The notes beneath the pieces were generated by a model, which searched no databases, was not told where the DNA came from, and saw only the letters and a list, made by a program, of their open reading frames with translations. The translations under genes were made by a program, and so were the position numbers. From Edaphovirga cremea (GTDB taxonomy: Bacteria; Pseudomonadota; Gammaproteobacteria; Enterobacterales; Enterobacteriaceae): a stretch of DNA of 64,000 bases. Numbering within the stretch: position 1 is the first letter of the stretch; each line of letters begins with the position of its first letter. Where the stretch lies: contig NZ_QOVA01000019.1 of NCBI RefSeq assembly GCF_003332275.1, positions 1 through 64,000 of the forward strand, given 5' to 3'. Positions 29,722 through 39,755 of the stretch are shown in pieces.

Positions 29722-30485
29722 ACCAGCATAACATTACCAACCAGTCTCTCATGCTGGCGCTGGTTCTGGTCGTCATTGCGATACTCATCAGTAAGAGAGA
29801 GAAACTCGGTCTCGAAAAAGACATTATCTGGAGCATCGCCCGCGCCATCGTCCAACTCATTATTGTTGGCTATGTCCTGAAGTATATTTTCGATGTCGAC
29901 AATGGCTTACTGACGATCCTGATGGTGCTGTTTATCTGCTTTAACGCCGCACTGAATGCCCGCAAACGCAGTAAGAATATCGACCATGCTTTTGTGATCT
30001 CTTTTATTGCGATTTCGTCAGGTACGGTGCTTACCCTGACCGTGCTGATCCTCAGCGGTTCGATCGAGTTTACCCCGATGCAGGTAATTCCCATCTCCGG
30101 CATGATCGCCGGTAATGCCATGATCGCGGTGGGTCTGTGCTACAACAATCTCAATCAGCGTTTTAAAGACCAGCAGCAGAAAATACTCGAAATGCTCAGC
30201 CTGGGTGCCTCGGTGAAATATGCCTCACGCGGGATCATTCGTGACAGCATACGTTCATCGTTGATTCCTACCGTCGACTCAGCAAAAACAGTAGGACTGG
30301 TGAGCTTGCCGGGGATGATGTCCGGGTTGATATTTGCCGGCATTGATCCGGTAAAAGCCATCAAGTACCAAATAATGGTCACCTTTATGCTGCTTTCAAC
30401 CGCCAGTTTATCAACGATAATCGCCTGCTATCTTGCCTATCGCCGGTTTTACAACAAACGACAGCAATTACTGATGAAACCCTGA
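29718..30485 (+). CDS. fetB: FetB, ABC exporter permease (YbbM)
   Basis: A 255-aa integral membrane partner of FetA (UPF0014 family). It has about six or seven hydrophobic segments and the conserved loop LGASVKYASRGIIRDSIRSSLIPTVDSAKTVGLVSLPGMMSG, the presumed coupling region. It overlaps fetA by four bases. Confidence 0.9.
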   Translation: MNQHNITNQSLMLALVLVVIAILISKREKLGLEKDIIWSIARAIVQLIIVGYVLKYIFDVDNGLLTILMVLFICFNAALNARKRSKNIDHAFVISFIAISSGTVLTLTVLILSGSIEFTPMQVIPISGMIAGNAMIAVGLCYNNLNQRFKDQQQKILEMLSLGASVKYASRGIIRDSIRSSLIPTVDSAKTVGLVSLPGMMSGLIFAGIDPVKAIKYQIMVTFMLLSTASLSTIIACYLAYRRFYNKRQQLLMKP

Positions 30486-30592
30486 CAGGTAAATCGTGTG
30501 TAATACGCTACCCGCGCGTCAACGCGCAGAGAAGAGTAATAACCGTTTTTTACGAAAACCAGTGATCCTACCCCATAAACAATAGGAAAATC

Positions 30593-31150
30593 ATGCTGAC
30601 TCGTGCTCCAGTTCTGCAAACCAACCGCCTGAGATTGCAAGCCCATACCGCACAGGACATCGACCACGTCGCGGCCCTGTGGGCAAATCCGGATGTGGTA
30701 AAATACATCGGTGGTACCCCGTCAAGTTATGAGGCGAGTTGGAGCCGTTTGCTGCGTTATGCCGGACATTGGCAACTATTGGGTTTTGGTTACTGGGCCA
30801 TCTTTGAGTCTGGCAGTGGCGCTTTTATCGGTGAAATCGGACTGGCGGATTACCGCCGCGAAATTACACCTTCACTGGCGGGCATGCCTGAAATGGGCTG
30901 GGCTTTATCACCTGAGTTTCATGGCAAAGGTTACGCCTACGAAGCGGCAAAGGCGGTTCTGAACTGGGCCGACGAGCAGAACATCACCACCACCTGCTGT
31001 ATCATTTCGCCAGAACATACATCGTCGCTGAAGCTGGCGGCGAAATGTGGCTTTCGCGTCACTGCCGAGAGTGTTTATCATCAGGAGGCGATTCTTCAAC
31101 TTCAACGCACTGCATCGAATCCCCCCTTTCTGCCGGGTAAGCGTTTTTAA
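30593..31150 (+). CDS. GNAT-family N-acetyltransferase (RimJ/RimL type)
   Basis: A 185-aa single-domain acetyltransferase of the Acetyltransf_3 group. It begins LQTNRLRLQAHTAQDIDHVAALWANPDVVKYIGG, has the acceptor-strand MPEMGWALSPEFHGKGYAYEA (acetyl-CoA loop) and ends with SSLKLAAKCGFR. The acceptor is unknown; protein N-termini, antibiotics or small amines are all possible. Confidence 0.8.
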   Translation: MLTRAPVLQTNRLRLQAHTAQDIDHVAALWANPDVVKYIGGTPSSYEASWSRLLRYAGHWQLLGFGYWAIFESGSGAFIGEIGLADYRREITPSLAGMPEMGWALSPEFHGKGYAYEAAKAVLNWADEQNITTTCCIISPEHTSSLKLAAKCGFRVTAESVYHQEAILQLQRTASNPPFLPGKRF

Positions 31151-31207
31151 CTTTATAGCGTTTAAACGCTATTGTGTTTTCACGCTATCGTATTTTCACT
31201 CACTAGC

Positions 31208-31233
31208 GTTGATGGCGTTATTACGCCATCAAC
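31208..31233. terminator. Hairpin between convergent GNAT and sbmC genes
   Basis: GTTGATGGCGT-TATT-ACGCCATCAAC is a perfect 11-bp stem between the two convergent genes. It lacks a T run but is well placed for a shared terminator. Confidence 0.5.
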
Positions 31234-31265
31234 TCGCACCAAAAAGTGGCTATTTCTGGTCGCGC

Positions 31266-31730
31266 TTATTTCGGCTCGACGGACTGATAGATTTCAATTT
31301 CATGTTCACCTGATGATCCATCATTCAGGTAACGTTCATAACATGCGCCCATCGTCGGTTGATACTCACTCGCAGCCAATTCCTGGTAAAAGTCATGCCA
31401 GGTCTGGGTGAACTGATCGGTTTTAATTTTGGCGTAATACACCGCATATAACCCACCGGGGATCGTCTGCTCACTGACCAGCACTTTTTGGTCAACCGGC
31501 ATCTCAAATCCTTCGGCGACACCAAACACGACATCGGCACGCAACTCTTGTGGTGGCACCTGTGAGGGATCGTCCCAATACAGGGCCAGCCAGTCACCCG
31601 GCACAACCTGATGACGTGAACGCCACGCATAGAGTTGTTCAAAACCCTGAGGAATTGTCTGTGGATATGGGCCGACAACGCGCACGCCAACGACATTGAT
31701 GGGATCTTTTTCAACAATTTTTATAGCCAT
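31266..31730 (-). CDS. sbmC: SbmC/GyrI family protein (DNA gyrase inhibitor)
   Basis: A 154-aa GyrI-like protein aligned over its length with E. coli SbmC, which binds gyrase and protects against microcin B17 and other gyrase poisons. Shared features are NVVGVRVVGPYPQT, GFEQLYAW, LYWDDPSQVP, EQTIPGGLYAVYYAKI and CYERYLNDG. The ATG at 31730 makes the N-terminus collinear with SbmC; the frame is open to another ATG at 31742. Confidence 0.82.
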   Translation of the reverse strand: MAIKIVEKDPINVVGVRVVGPYPQTIPQGFEQLYAWRSRHQVVPGDWLALYWDDPSQVPPQELRADVVFGVAEGFEMPVDQKVLVSEQTIPGGLYAVYYAKIKTDQFTQTWHDFYQELAASEYQPTMGACYERYLNDGSSGEHEIEIYQSVEPK

Positions 31731-32370
31731 AGTGTGTTCCATGTGTCTGATGATTTGAGAGATCAGTGTGATTGATGCCTTACCGGCGCCAACCGCACAA
31801 CACGCCGACCGTGTTTTGCCTGAGGCTGTTTTTTTGCAAAAGAACCTTCTGCATAAATACCCTTTTACTCAAGTAGTTTTTTAATCAAGAAAAAGCACGT
31901 CGGACTGCACCGCCATAACAACTGTTTATTTATACAGTAAATAATATTATAAAGGCAATACTTTTTTAAGCATTTAGCGGCCACTCACAAGTATTAGCGC
32001 GATCCCCTTTTTCCGCCAGAATCGTCACTGTCATACAATATCTGGTTGCAAAAGCCACTCTGCGCTGTCGTTCCAGACATCCAAATAGGGATTGACGCCC
32101 GGTTGATGGCGACATGCGATTGAAAGGCAATCCAGTACCTGCCCGATTCAACGGGTATTATCGGTCAGCCATGGGATAGGGCCTATTCACCTTAATTATT
32201 CAACAGGCATAAAGCCCTGGTCGATCAGATGTTGCTGACCGGAGGGCTAAAAGCGGCTTTTCATTCATTTGTGAAAGGTATCGACTGTTACTATTCCCCG
32301 TTTGCTGTCAAGGGACATTCTTTCTTCCTGAGGCAATAAGCACATTTTATTAACGATCATTAATAAAAGT
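31731..32370. other. Long intergenic region, no gene recognised
   Basis: About 640 bp between divergent sbmC and the Rob-like gene. A 61-codon ORF (31966-32151, minus) has no recognisable features. Sequence composition is mixed, with AT-rich ends. It may be remnant DNA. Confidence 0.4.
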
Positions 32371-32399
32371 TTGACACGGGTCGGTCAGATGAATAGATT
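32371..32399 (+). promoter_or_regulatory. Predicted promoter of the Rob-like regulator
   Basis: TTGACA (32371-32376), a 17-bp spacer and TAGATT (32394-32399), 53 bp before the start codon. The -35 is a perfect match; the -10 is fair. Confidence 0.55.
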
Positions 32400-32451
32400 A
32401 CGGACGTGAACTATTCATCCTGCATTCATCTGCGAATTGAGAGCGCCTGAT

Positions 32452-33333
32452 ATGACGGAATATAATAAAGACCACGATTTGATTGATGAATTGGTCAATT
32501 GGATCGAGGTACATCTGGACACGGCACCGCGTATCGACATGGTGTCGCTGAAATCAGGTTACTCCAAGTGGCACCTGCAACGTAAATTCCGCGACATGAC
32601 CGGGATAAATATCGCGACTTATATGCGCAACCGCCGCCTGGCCAAGTGTGCAATCGCACTGAAAACCAGCCATGAATCCATTATTGATATCGCGACGCAA
32701 TACAGTTTTGATTCTCAGCAGACGTTTACCCGCGCCTTTAAAAAGCGCTTTGCCACCACGCCACTCCAGTATCGCCTCTCACCCGACTGGCAGTTTGATC
32801 TCTTGACGCCGCGTTTCAGTTTTAACGATAGTTTTAATCTGGATGTTGAGTGCGTCAACTTGCCAGAGATGCATCTGAAGCGCCTGCGTAATGATGTGAC
32901 GCTGGTGGATAAAAGTATCGAAGGTAACAGTCGCCCCAATTATCAGGCCATCCGCGACCAAATGATGTGCGAAGTATTTTCTAAAACCGATGTGCGCAAA
33001 AGCCCGATCATCACCGTAATGACCGGTGACACGCAAAACGGCGAGCAAAATAGCCTGCGCTATATGTTGGCGGAGAATGCGAGTACCGGACTGCATGACA
33101 GCGGCCAGCATTTATCAGTAGCCGGTGGGGAATTTGTCTCGATCCGTTTTAGCGGCACGGTGAATGAAAGCCATAAGTTAACCCGCTATCTTTTTGATGA
33201 AGTATTGCCTGAATTACGCAAAAAGATTACCGCCAGCCAGGAAATTGAGCAGATCAATTTCGATGATGAAATATTCACCTCCCGCTGGGCGCAATCGAAG
33301 ATCAATTACCACTATCTGTTGTCAGTAAATTAA
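32452..33333 (+). CDS. Rob-like AraC/XylS-family regulator with GyrI-like domain
   Basis: A 293-aa protein with the Rob layout: an N-terminal MarA/SoxS/Rob double helix-turn-helix (SLKSGYSKWHLQRKFRDMTG; YSFDSQQTFTRAFKKRFATTP) and a C-terminal GyrI-like effector domain (from about residue 115). The DNA-binding part is very close to Rob, so it may read marbox-type sites. The C-terminal half differs strongly, so it is probably a paralogue sensing another ligand. The start at 32452 is chosen over 32437 (five extra residues). Confidence 0.82.
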   Translation: MTEYNKDHDLIDELVNWIEVHLDTAPRIDMVSLKSGYSKWHLQRKFRDMTGINIATYMRNRRLAKCAIALKTSHESIIDIATQYSFDSQQTFTRAFKKRFATTPLQYRLSPDWQFDLLTPRFSFNDSFNLDVECVNLPEMHLKRLRNDVTLVDKSIEGNSRPNYQAIRDQMMCEVFSKTDVRKSPIITVMTGDTQNGEQNSLRYMLAENASTGLHDSGQHLSVAGGEFVSIRFSGTVNESHKLTRYLFDEVLPELRKKITASQEIEQINFDDEIFTSRWAQSKINYHYLLSVN

Positions 33334-33387
33334 AAGCCTATTGTCGGTAAATTAAAGGGCTTGGCGTTTGGTGCGGCCTGAGCACTC

Positions 33388-33412
33388 CTGCCGTCGGCCC
33401 TTCCGGCGGCAG
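33388..33412. terminator. Hairpin between convergent genes
   Basis: CTGCCGTCGG-CCCTT-CCGGCGGCAG forms a 10-bp stem with one G-T pair between the Rob-like gene and the YodC-like gene. No T run. Confidence 0.5.
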
Positions 33413-33424
33413 CGTTTCAACCGA

Positions 33425-33607
33425 TCAGCATACACCGAAATCATCATCCTCTTTGTACAGTGCGAGCTCGCTGCTGTTGAATGTGCGCGTCTGTTCCTGA
33501 TCCAGATTGGTCCACTGGCACTCCACCGTATCGCCTTCTACGCTGACCACCCGCATACGTTGCCCACCGATCACCGGCTGGACGGAATCACCGACATTGA
33601 ATGACAT
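33425..33607 (-). CDS. YodC-family small protein (DUF2158)
   Basis: A 60-aa protein starting MSFNVGDSVQPVIGGQRMRVV, with VECQWTN and a C-terminal ELALYKEDDD segment. This is the pattern of DUF2158/YodC, a small predicted beta-barrel (SH3-like) protein. The function is unknown. The start at 33607 has AAGGAGAA upstream and equals the E. coli YodC length; the longer ORF start is rejected. Confidence 0.75.
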   Translation of the reverse strand: MSFNVGDSVQPVIGGQRMRVVSVEGDTVECQWTNLDQEQTRTFNSSELALYKEDDDFGVC

Positions 33608-33660
33608 GATGTTCTCCTTAATACATTGGAATTCGAGTCTGCATTTAAAGCGTAGCACCC

Positions 33661-34053
33661 TCAACCATAATGCATGCCTTCCAGCTTCAATCCATCGGGA
33701 TCAAGGAAAAAAACAGCGTAATAGTCAGGGTAGTATTCGTCGGCAGGATCGACGACCCTGACATGATTCTGAATAAGGAAGGTCTGGAGTTCATCGACAT
33801 CCTTTCGGTCATTCAGCGAGAAAGCATAATGATGGAAACCGATGTCACCCAAGCGGTAAGGATGTTTTATCCCTTCATCATCAGCGGCATAGATCCAAAA
33901 GCGGGTAGAACCGTTACTCCAGCCTTTTGCTCCCTCGAACTCATCCATGACCTTGAAACCGAGAAAGTCAAAAAATGCGCTGTAGAACGCGTTTGATGCA
34001 GTGAAATCACTGACGGTGATAACGAGATGGTCGACGGCCTGGACGCGGGACAT
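33661..34053 (-). CDS. VOC-family (glyoxalase/dioxygenase-like) protein
   Basis: A 130-aa single-domain vicinal-oxygen-chelate protein with two beta-alpha-beta-beta-beta modules. Possible metal ligands are His9 (VDHLVITVSD), His in IGFHHYAFSL and the C-terminal Glu in LKLEGMHYG. The reaction is unknown; relatives include glyoxalases, fosfomycin-type thiol transferases and dioxygenases. Confidence 0.72.
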   Translation of the reverse strand: MSRVQAVDHLVITVSDFTASNAFYSAFFDFLGFKVMDEFEGAKGWSNGSTRFWIYAADDEGIKHPYRLGDIGFHHYAFSLNDRKDVDELQTFLIQNHVRVVDPADEYYPDYYAVFFLDPDGLKLEGMHYG

Positions 34054-34234
34054 GATCTGTCTCCTTCAACCCTAGCAATCCTTTCAGTATAGCGTGGCAG
34101 GAAAAAGGAAGCGGGCCGGATCGATTTCCGCCTTACGCTTTTCCTGTAGTGGCAAATGCATGTCTTCGTGCCTTTTTGAAATCTGCGCGCGATAGCGTAT
34201 GCTGCGGATTCGTCTTTATAAATCAGCTCGTTTC

Positions 34235-34726
34235 ATGTCAAAAATACTCATCAGTGCCTGCCTGTCCGGCTTCCCTGTCCGCTATAACGGATCAGAGAAA
34301 ATCCTTATCGATCAAACGTTGCAGCAATGGCGCGAGCAAAATCGTCTGGTGATCTGCTGCCCGGAACTTGCCGCAGGCTTCGCAACACCGCGTCCACCGG
34401 CAGAAATTGCTGTCAGATCTTCCGGTCGCTCTGTTTTGACCGAGGGCGCACGCGTGATGGAATCCAGCGGTCAGGATGTCACTGAACGCTATATTCTGGG
34501 CGCTTATCTGGCACTGGAAATGGCAGAGAAAAATGGTTGCCGCTATGCCTTGCTGACGGATAGCAGTCCCTCATGTGGTAGTGAGACGATCTATGATGGT
34601 TCTTTTGGCGGGAAAATACTGAAAGGTTACGGTGTCACGACTGAGCTACTGCGTCAGCACGGTATTGAGGTTTTTTCCCATCGGCAGATATTGCAGTTGA
34701 TTGAACGGGTGATGAATCAAGCGTGA
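34235..34726 (+). CDS. DUF523 family protein
   Basis: A 163-aa protein with the DUF523 signature cysteines: SACLSGFPVRYNG at the N-terminus, LVICCPELAAG near residue 42, and LTDSSPSCGSETIYDGSF near residue 108. The clustered Cys residues suggest metal or Fe-S binding; no biochemical role is established. The ATG at 34235 (MSKILISACLSG) matches the family start; an upstream ATG at 34199 adds 12 residues. Confidence 0.8.
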   Translation: MSKILISACLSGFPVRYNGSEKILIDQTLQQWREQNRLVICCPELAAGFATPRPPAEIAVRSSGRSVLTEGARVMESSGQDVTERYILGAYLALEMAEKNGCRYALLTDSSPSCGSETIYDGSFGGKILKGYGVTTELLRQHGIEVFSHRQILQLIERVMNQA

Positions 34727-34733
34727 GTTTCGC

Positions 34734-34763
34734 TTTGCCCTGCATCGGTTGATGCAGGGCAAA
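34734..34763. terminator. Bidirectional terminator
   Basis: TTTGCCCTGCATC-GGTT-GATGCAGGGCAAA is a perfect 13-bp stem, 7 bp after the DUF523 stop and 18 bp from the stop of the convergent 401-aa gene. Confidence 0.7.
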
Positions 34764-34781
34764 GGATCAGATGACTCTCAG

Positions 34782-35987
34782 TCAGGGTAAAAACACGGGT
34801 GCCGCGCTCTCAATGGTCCAGGTGTATTTATCGTCGCCGCCACCATCCAGATTAATGACGAAATCAATCACAGTGCCAAAATTATCCAACACCCGAATGC
34901 CCGGTATATAATCTCCGGTATGCGCATAATCTACGGGAATGTCATTTTGAATATACTGGAAGACAGACGCTGGATTGGTTTCTGACCCATTGGGATCGAT
35001 AAATCCTTTTTTATATTGGGTGGCAATAGGAATACCGGAAATGGACTTGGGATCCCAATCGAAATTCTCCAGTTCGTATCCCTGAGGATATTGTGAAGAG
35101 GTAAGCGCCTTATTACTCAGTAGGAAGGTATATTCCTGGTTACAGGCATATTCTTCCTCATTCAACGCGGCCAAATCATAGGTCGGCGTAAGTTTATCCA
35201 ACACAAATACCGAGCGTTGTGACAACGTGGTATCCGTTGGCGCATTGTAGATAAGGAAAATATTTCGCCCAGACCCACCTTTGGCGGCATCAAAAGGCAG
35301 GTAAGCGGTATTAATCCATGTTGATGTCGATGGGATGATGTTATTGGTTTTAATTAAAGAATAATTCTGGCTTTCAGAGATATAATAATCACTCCAACGC
35401 AATTCCCGCAATACGCAGCCATTGGAACCGCCATTGTCTACGATGGTGGAAAAGGCAAATGAGTCACTGTTGTGTTGCCATACCTGACCAGCCAGTTGCG
35501 TGCTTTGGTTGCCTGTTGCCATTGTACTCGCGGTACCGTCAGTGAGTTTACAGTAGATCGGGCTGGTATTGGCATATCCGAGCACGGGGAGAATATAAAA
35601 AGGAATTATTCCCGACAAATTCACCAATGAAACTTCTGGTGATTCAGCCGCAGGCCCTGTCTGTTGAACAATATCATGTGCATAACCGTTATCAGTCACA
35701 CCGACAGTCCAACCGGCATCGGCCAGCGATCCTTTATCGCCACTTTTATCACCAAAGCGCCAGTCGATATTCCCTGCCGTCTTAAGATAACTTACTACCT
35801 GATCTGCCGTCGTCGTGTCAGTCGAATCAGGGTTATAATAGGTCCAGCCCAGATAAAATACGCCGGTCATCACGCCGTTTGAATAAACACTTCTTACACC
35901 ACCAAGTTGGGTGGCATTACCATCCAAATATAGACCACTAAAACCTATTTGTGCTGGCACTAATGTCAGTTCATTATTATTTAACAT
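34782..35987 (-). CDS. Unrecognised 401-aa protein next to the hut cluster
   Basis: I do not recognise this protein. It has no signal peptide or membrane segment. It is rich in Tyr, Asn, Asp, Ser, Thr and Gly and looks beta-rich (LGWTYYNPDSTDTTTADQVV; IRVLDNFGTVIDFVINLDGGGDDKYTW), as seen in secreted or tail-like structural proteins. The ATG at 35987 has AGGTG seven bases upstream; an ORF open to 36032 is less likely. The gene is AT-rich relative to hutU beside it. In style and composition it resembles the 333-aa gene at 44954, on the other side of the hut cluster. Confidence 0.65.
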   Translation of the reverse strand: MLNNNELTLVPAQIGFSGLYLDGNATQLGGVRSVYSNGVMTGVFYLGWTYYNPDSTDTTTADQVVSYLKTAGNIDWRFGDKSGDKGSLADAGWTVGVTDNGYAHDIVQQTGPAAESPEVSLVNLSGIIPFYILPVLGYANTSPIYCKLTDGTASTMATGNQSTQLAGQVWQHNSDSFAFSTIVDNGGSNGCVLRELRWSDYYISESQNYSLIKTNNIIPSTSTWINTAYLPFDAAKGGSGRNIFLIYNAPTDTTLSQRSVFVLDKLTPTYDLAALNEEEYACNQEYTFLLSNKALTSSQYPQGYELENFDWDPKSISGIPIATQYKKGFIDPNGSETNPASVFQYIQNDIPVDYAHTGDYIPGIRVLDNFGTVIDFVINLDGGGDDKYTWTIESAAPVFLP

Positions 35988-36179
35988 AAAAAACACCTCA
36001 TAGTATATTTGCAACGGACGCTGCATGAACAATATATATCATGAGGAGAACACCCACTCTGGCAAAAAATACGATTGGGAAGATCCATTTTTGCCAGATT
36101 AGGATAATTATGCCCGAAAATTAATGTTATCGGTAATAGATGCTTAGAGTCCCCTCGTATTAACGAGGGAGACGCTGTT

Positions 36180-37874
36180 TTATTTGTTATGCGGGAGCAT
36201 GGGCAGATTCAGATTGTGTTCTGTTGCACACGCCGCGGCTGATTCATAGCCGGCATCAGCATGACGCATAACACCGGTTGCCGGATCGTTCCACAATACC
36301 CGCGCCAGTCGCTGATCCGCCTGCTCGCTGCCATCGCAAACAATCACAACACCCGCATGTTGCGAGAACCCCATTCCAACGCCGCCACCGTGGTGGATAC
36401 TCACCCAAGTCGCGCCGCCAGCGGTATTAAGCAACGCATTCAGCAATGGCCAGTCAGAAACCGCATCGGAACCGTCTTTCATGGCTTCAGTCTCGCGGTT
36501 GGGTGACGCCACCGAACCGCAATCCAGATGGTCGCGGCCAATAACAATCGGCGCTTTCAACTCACCGTTGCGCACCATTTCGTTAAACGCCAATCCGGCA
36601 ATATGCCGTTCCCCCAGACCCAGCCAGCAGATACGTGCCGGAAGTCCCTGAAAGGCGATACGCTCTTGCGCCATATTCAGCCAGTTATTCAACGGTGCAT
36701 TATCCGGGAACAACTCTCTCAGTTTGGCGTCGGTTTTATAGATATCGTCCGGATCGCCGGACAGCGCCACCCAGCGGAACGGGCCTTTGCCCTCGCAGAA
36801 CAGCGGACGGATGTATGCGGGTACAAAACCGGGGAAATCAAAGGCATTTTTCACCCCTTCGTCCAGCGCCATCTGACGGATATTGTTGCCGTAATCCACC
36901 GTCGGAATGCCCATTGCATGAAAATCCAGCATGGCCTGAACGTGAATCGCCATCGACTCCCTGGCAGCCCGATCCACGGCGGCAGGATCACTTTTACGCG
37001 TGTTTTCCCAGCGATCCAGATCCCAACCAAGAGGAAGATAACCGTTGATTGGATCGTGGGCAGAGGTCTGATCGGTTACGATATCCGGTCGCAGGCCGCC
37101 TTCTTTGGCCCGTTCCACCAACAAAGGCAGGATTTCGGCGGCATTGCCCACCAGCCCCACAGAGATAGCCTGTTTTTCAGCGCAGGCTTTCTCGATCATG
37201 GTCAGGGCTTCGTCAATGTCATGGGCTTTATAATCCAGATAACGGGTACGCAAACGGAAATCAATGCGTGACTCCTGGCACTCAATGGCCAGTACGCAGG
37301 CACCGGCCAGCACGCCAGCCAAAGGCTGCGCACCGCCCATGCCGCCCAAACCGGCAGTGAGGATCCATTTGCCACGCAGATTGCCGTTATAGTGCTGCCT
37401 GCCCGCCTCAACGAAGGTTTCATAGGTACCTTGCACGATGCCCTGAGCGCCGATGTAAATCCAGGAACCGGCCGTCATCTGCCCATACATCATCAACCCG
37501 GCCTTATCCAACGCATGGAAATGTTCCCAGTTGGCCCAATGGGGTACCAGATTGGAGTTGGCGATCAATACACGCGGTGCATCCAGATGAGTGCGGAAAA
37601 TCCCCACTGGTTTTCCGGACTGAACCAGTAGGGTTTCATCTTCTTTCAGGCTGCGCAGGCTGGATAAAATGGCCTCGAAACAGTCCCAATTCCGCGCCGC
37701 CTTGCCAATCCCGCCGTAAACCACCAGATCCTGCGGGCGCTCTGCCACGTCAGGATCGAGGTTATTCTGGATCATCCGATACGCAGCCTCGATCAGCCAG
37801 TTCTGGCAGTGCAATTCTGTTCCGGTAGGGGCGCGAACCTCGCGGGCTACGGCATTTTTCAACACGGAATTCAT
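36180..37874 (-). CDS. hutU: Urocanate hydratase
   Basis: It converts urocanate to imidazolone propionate, step two of histidine degradation. The 564-aa protein carries the NAD-binding region ([15 protein letters not shown] near residue 180) and the active-site Cys in [22 protein letters not shown]. The C-terminal [15 protein letters not shown] is also conserved. AAGGAA is seven bases before the ATG. It follows hutH by 48 bp, forming a hutHU unit read leftwards. Confidence 0.96.
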   Translation of the reverse strand: MNSVLKNAVAREVRAPTGTELHCQNWLIEAAYRMIQNNLDPDVAERPQDLVVYGGIGKAARNWDCFEAILSSLRSLKEDETLLVQSGKPVGIFRTHLDAPRVLIANSNLVPHWANWEHFHALDKAGLMMYGQMTAGSWIYIGAQGIVQGTYETFVEAGRQHYNGNLRGKWILTAGLGGMGGAQPLAGVLAGACVLAIECQESRIDFRLRTRYLDYKAHDIDEALTMIEKACAEKQAISVGLVGNAAEILPLLVERAKEGGLRPDIVTDQTSAHDPINGYLPLGWDLDRWENTRKSDPAAVDRAARESMAIHVQAMLDFHAMGIPTVDYGNNIRQMALDEGVKNAFDFPGFVPAYIRPLFCEGKGPFRWVALSGDPDDIYKTDAKLRELFPDNAPLNNWLNMAQERIAFQGLPARICWLGLGERHIAGLAFNEMVRNGELKAPIVIGRDHLDCGSVASPNRETEAMKDGSDAVSDWPLLNALLNTAGGATWVSIHHGGGVGMGFSQHAGVVIVCDGSEQADQRLARVLWNDPATGVMRHADAGYESAAACATEHNLNLPMLPHNK

Positions 37875-37922
37875 TATTAGTTTCCTTTGCGTTCAGGAGG
37901 AAAAATCATGAAAAACAGTCCA

Positions 37923-39473
37923 TTACAAACCAAGCTTCTGGCTCGGCAACATCGCGAGTATGGCCTGCGGCCACTCCTCACGGCTGGCCCACAGGCGCAT
38001 GTTCTCAATATCACCGGACATCAGGCGGTCTTGTGCCAGAAAAGCAACTTTCTCGCGCACCCGCGTCATTTCCTGTTCCAGCAGTTCCGAGCTGCGCAGC
38101 GGGCGGATAAAATCCACCCCCTGTGCCGCAGCCATGGCTTCAATACCCACCACCACCGCCGTGTTGAAGCACATATCACCGAGGCGACGTGCAGCAAATG
38201 TCGCCATGGACACATGATCTTCCTGATTGGCTGACGTGGGCAAACTGTCGACACTGGCCGGATGCGCCAGGGATTTATTCTCAGACGCCAACGCGGCCGC
38301 GGTGACCTGGGCAATCATAAAGCCGGAGTTCACCCCGCCGTCATTGACTAAAAACGGCGGCAAGCCTGAAAGTCCGGCGTCCAGCAGCAGCGCCAGGCGA
38401 CGCTCTGAAATCGCCCCAATTTCCGCCACGGCGAGCGCGATGATATCCGCAGCAAACGCCACCGGTTCAGCATGGAAATTGCCACCGGAGATCACCTCTC
38501 CGCTGTCTGTAAATACCAGCGGATTATCTGACGCCGCATTGGCTTCAATTTGCAGCACCCGCGCGGCGTAATGCAGGTTATCCAGACAGGCGCCCATCAC
38601 TTGCGGGACGCAGCGTATGGAATACGGGTCTTGCACCCGGCTACAGCCTTGATGAGAAGTGACAATGTCACTACCCTCCAGTAACGCGCGTACTGCTTGC
38701 GCGACGGCAATCTGCCCGCGTTGACCACGTGCCTGATGGATGCGATCGTCGAAAGGTTTGACTGAGCCTTTGATCGCCTCCAGCGACAGTGTCCCCGCCA
38801 CAATAGCGGCGGCAAACACATTCTCTGCCTCAAACAATCCTTTCAGGGCCAGCGATGTTGACACCTGCGTGCCATTCAGCAGCGCCAATCCCTCTTTTGG
38901 CCCCAACTCGATAGGCTGTAATCCGGCCACGGCTAACCCTTCGGTCGCTGCCAGTCGCTGCCCGTTGACGGTGACATCCCCTTCGCCAATCAGCATCAGC
39001 GACAAATGGGCCAACGGTGCCAAATCGCCTGACGCACCGACGGATCCTTTTTCTGGTATACAGGGCATTACGCCCGCATTGAACAGCGCGATTAACGCCT
39101 CAATCACCTGCAAACGGATCCCGGAATGGCCGCGAGCCAGGCTGATAATTTTCGTTGCCACCACCAGACGGACAACGTTATCCGCCAGATCCTTGCCAAC
39201 CCCGACGCTGTGCGACAGCACCAGATTGCGCTGCAATTCCGCCAGTCTTTCCGCCGGAATACGCGTTTGCGCCAGCTTGCCAAAACCGGTATTGATGCCG
39301 TAAACCACATTCCCTTGCTTCACGATATTTGCCACGGTTTCCTGTGCAGCAATAATGGCCTCGCGGGCGGACGCCACCAATTCCAAACGCACACCGCCAC
39401 GGTAGATATCGCGCAGCGTCGCCAGTTCAACGTGGCCGGGATGGAGGCGGCAGAGAGTCAGGTCTGTCGACAT
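37923..39473 (-). CDS. hutH: Histidine ammonia-lyase
   Basis: It deaminates L-histidine to urocanate, the entry step of the pathway. The MIO cofactor forms autocatalytically from Ala147-Ser148-Gly149 in [36 protein letters not shown] and [12 protein letters not shown] are also conserved. The ATG at 39473 gives 516 aa; the frame opens seven codons earlier. A HutC-like operator overlaps the leader just before the Shine-Dalgarno AGGA. Confidence 0.96.
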   Translation of the reverse strand: MSTDLTLCRLHPGHVELATLRDIYRGGVRLELVASAREAIIAAQETVANIVKQGNVVYGINTGFGKLAQTRIPAERLAELQRNLVLSHSVGVGKDLADNVVRLVVATKIISLARGHSGIRLQVIEALIALFNAGVMPCIPEKGSVGASGDLAPLAHLSLMLIGEGDVTVNGQRLAATEGLAVAGLQPIELGPKEGLALLNGTQVSTSLALKGLFEAENVFAAAIVAGTLSLEAIKGSVKPFDDRIHQARGQRGQIAVAQAVRALLEGSDIVTSHQGCSRVQDPYSIRCVPQVMGACLDNLHYAARVLQIEANAASDNPLVFTDSGEVISGGNFHAEPVAFAADIIALAVAEIGAISERRLALLLDAGLSGLPPFLVNDGGVNSGFMIAQVTAAALASENKSLAHPASVDSLPTSANQEDHVSMATFAARRLGDMCFNTAVVVGIEAMAAAQGVDFIRPLRSSELLEQEMTRVREKVAFLAQDRLMSGDIENMRLWASREEWPQAILAMLPSQKLGL

Positions 39474-39481
39474 GATATATT

Positions 39482-39495
39482 CCTGTATAGACAAG
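39482..39495. promoter_or_regulatory. HutC operator-like site overlapping the hutH leader
   Basis: CCTGTATAGACAAG differs at one base from the site at 39723-39736 and resembles the CTTGTATATACAAG type bound by HutC. It ends 8 bp before the hutH ATG, touching its ribosome binding site. Confidence 0.6.
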
Positions 39496-39722
39496 TTAAG
39501 TCATAGATAAACCCGGGCGAAAATCTTCCGGGTTGGAAAATTCGAATCGATTTCAGGCGGTTTTTTCAGCTGGATTCCTGTCGCGATCTGCAATTTTGCG
39601 CCCGTTGCCAGCGGCGCTCTATGTCTAACATATAGTTGTGAGCTAAATGAATGTCCATAATCCATTCAATCTGAATCGGGGGGAAATTTTAAGAATCACG
39701 TGTCGGTCACATTCTGTATATG

Positions 39723-39736
39723 CCTGTATATACAAG
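39723..39736. promoter_or_regulatory. HutC operator between hutH and hutD
   Basis: CCTGTATATACAAG, with a further overlapping half-site CTGTATATG just before it (39714-39722). It sits 250 bp upstream of hutH, where the hutHU promoter is expected. Confidence 0.7.
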
Positions 39737-39755
39737 CACGGTGCTCTGACATGGC

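Noticed and set aside
31966-32151. 61-codon minus-strand ORF in the sbmC/Rob-like gap
   Set aside because: No ribosome binding site, domain or composition supports it.
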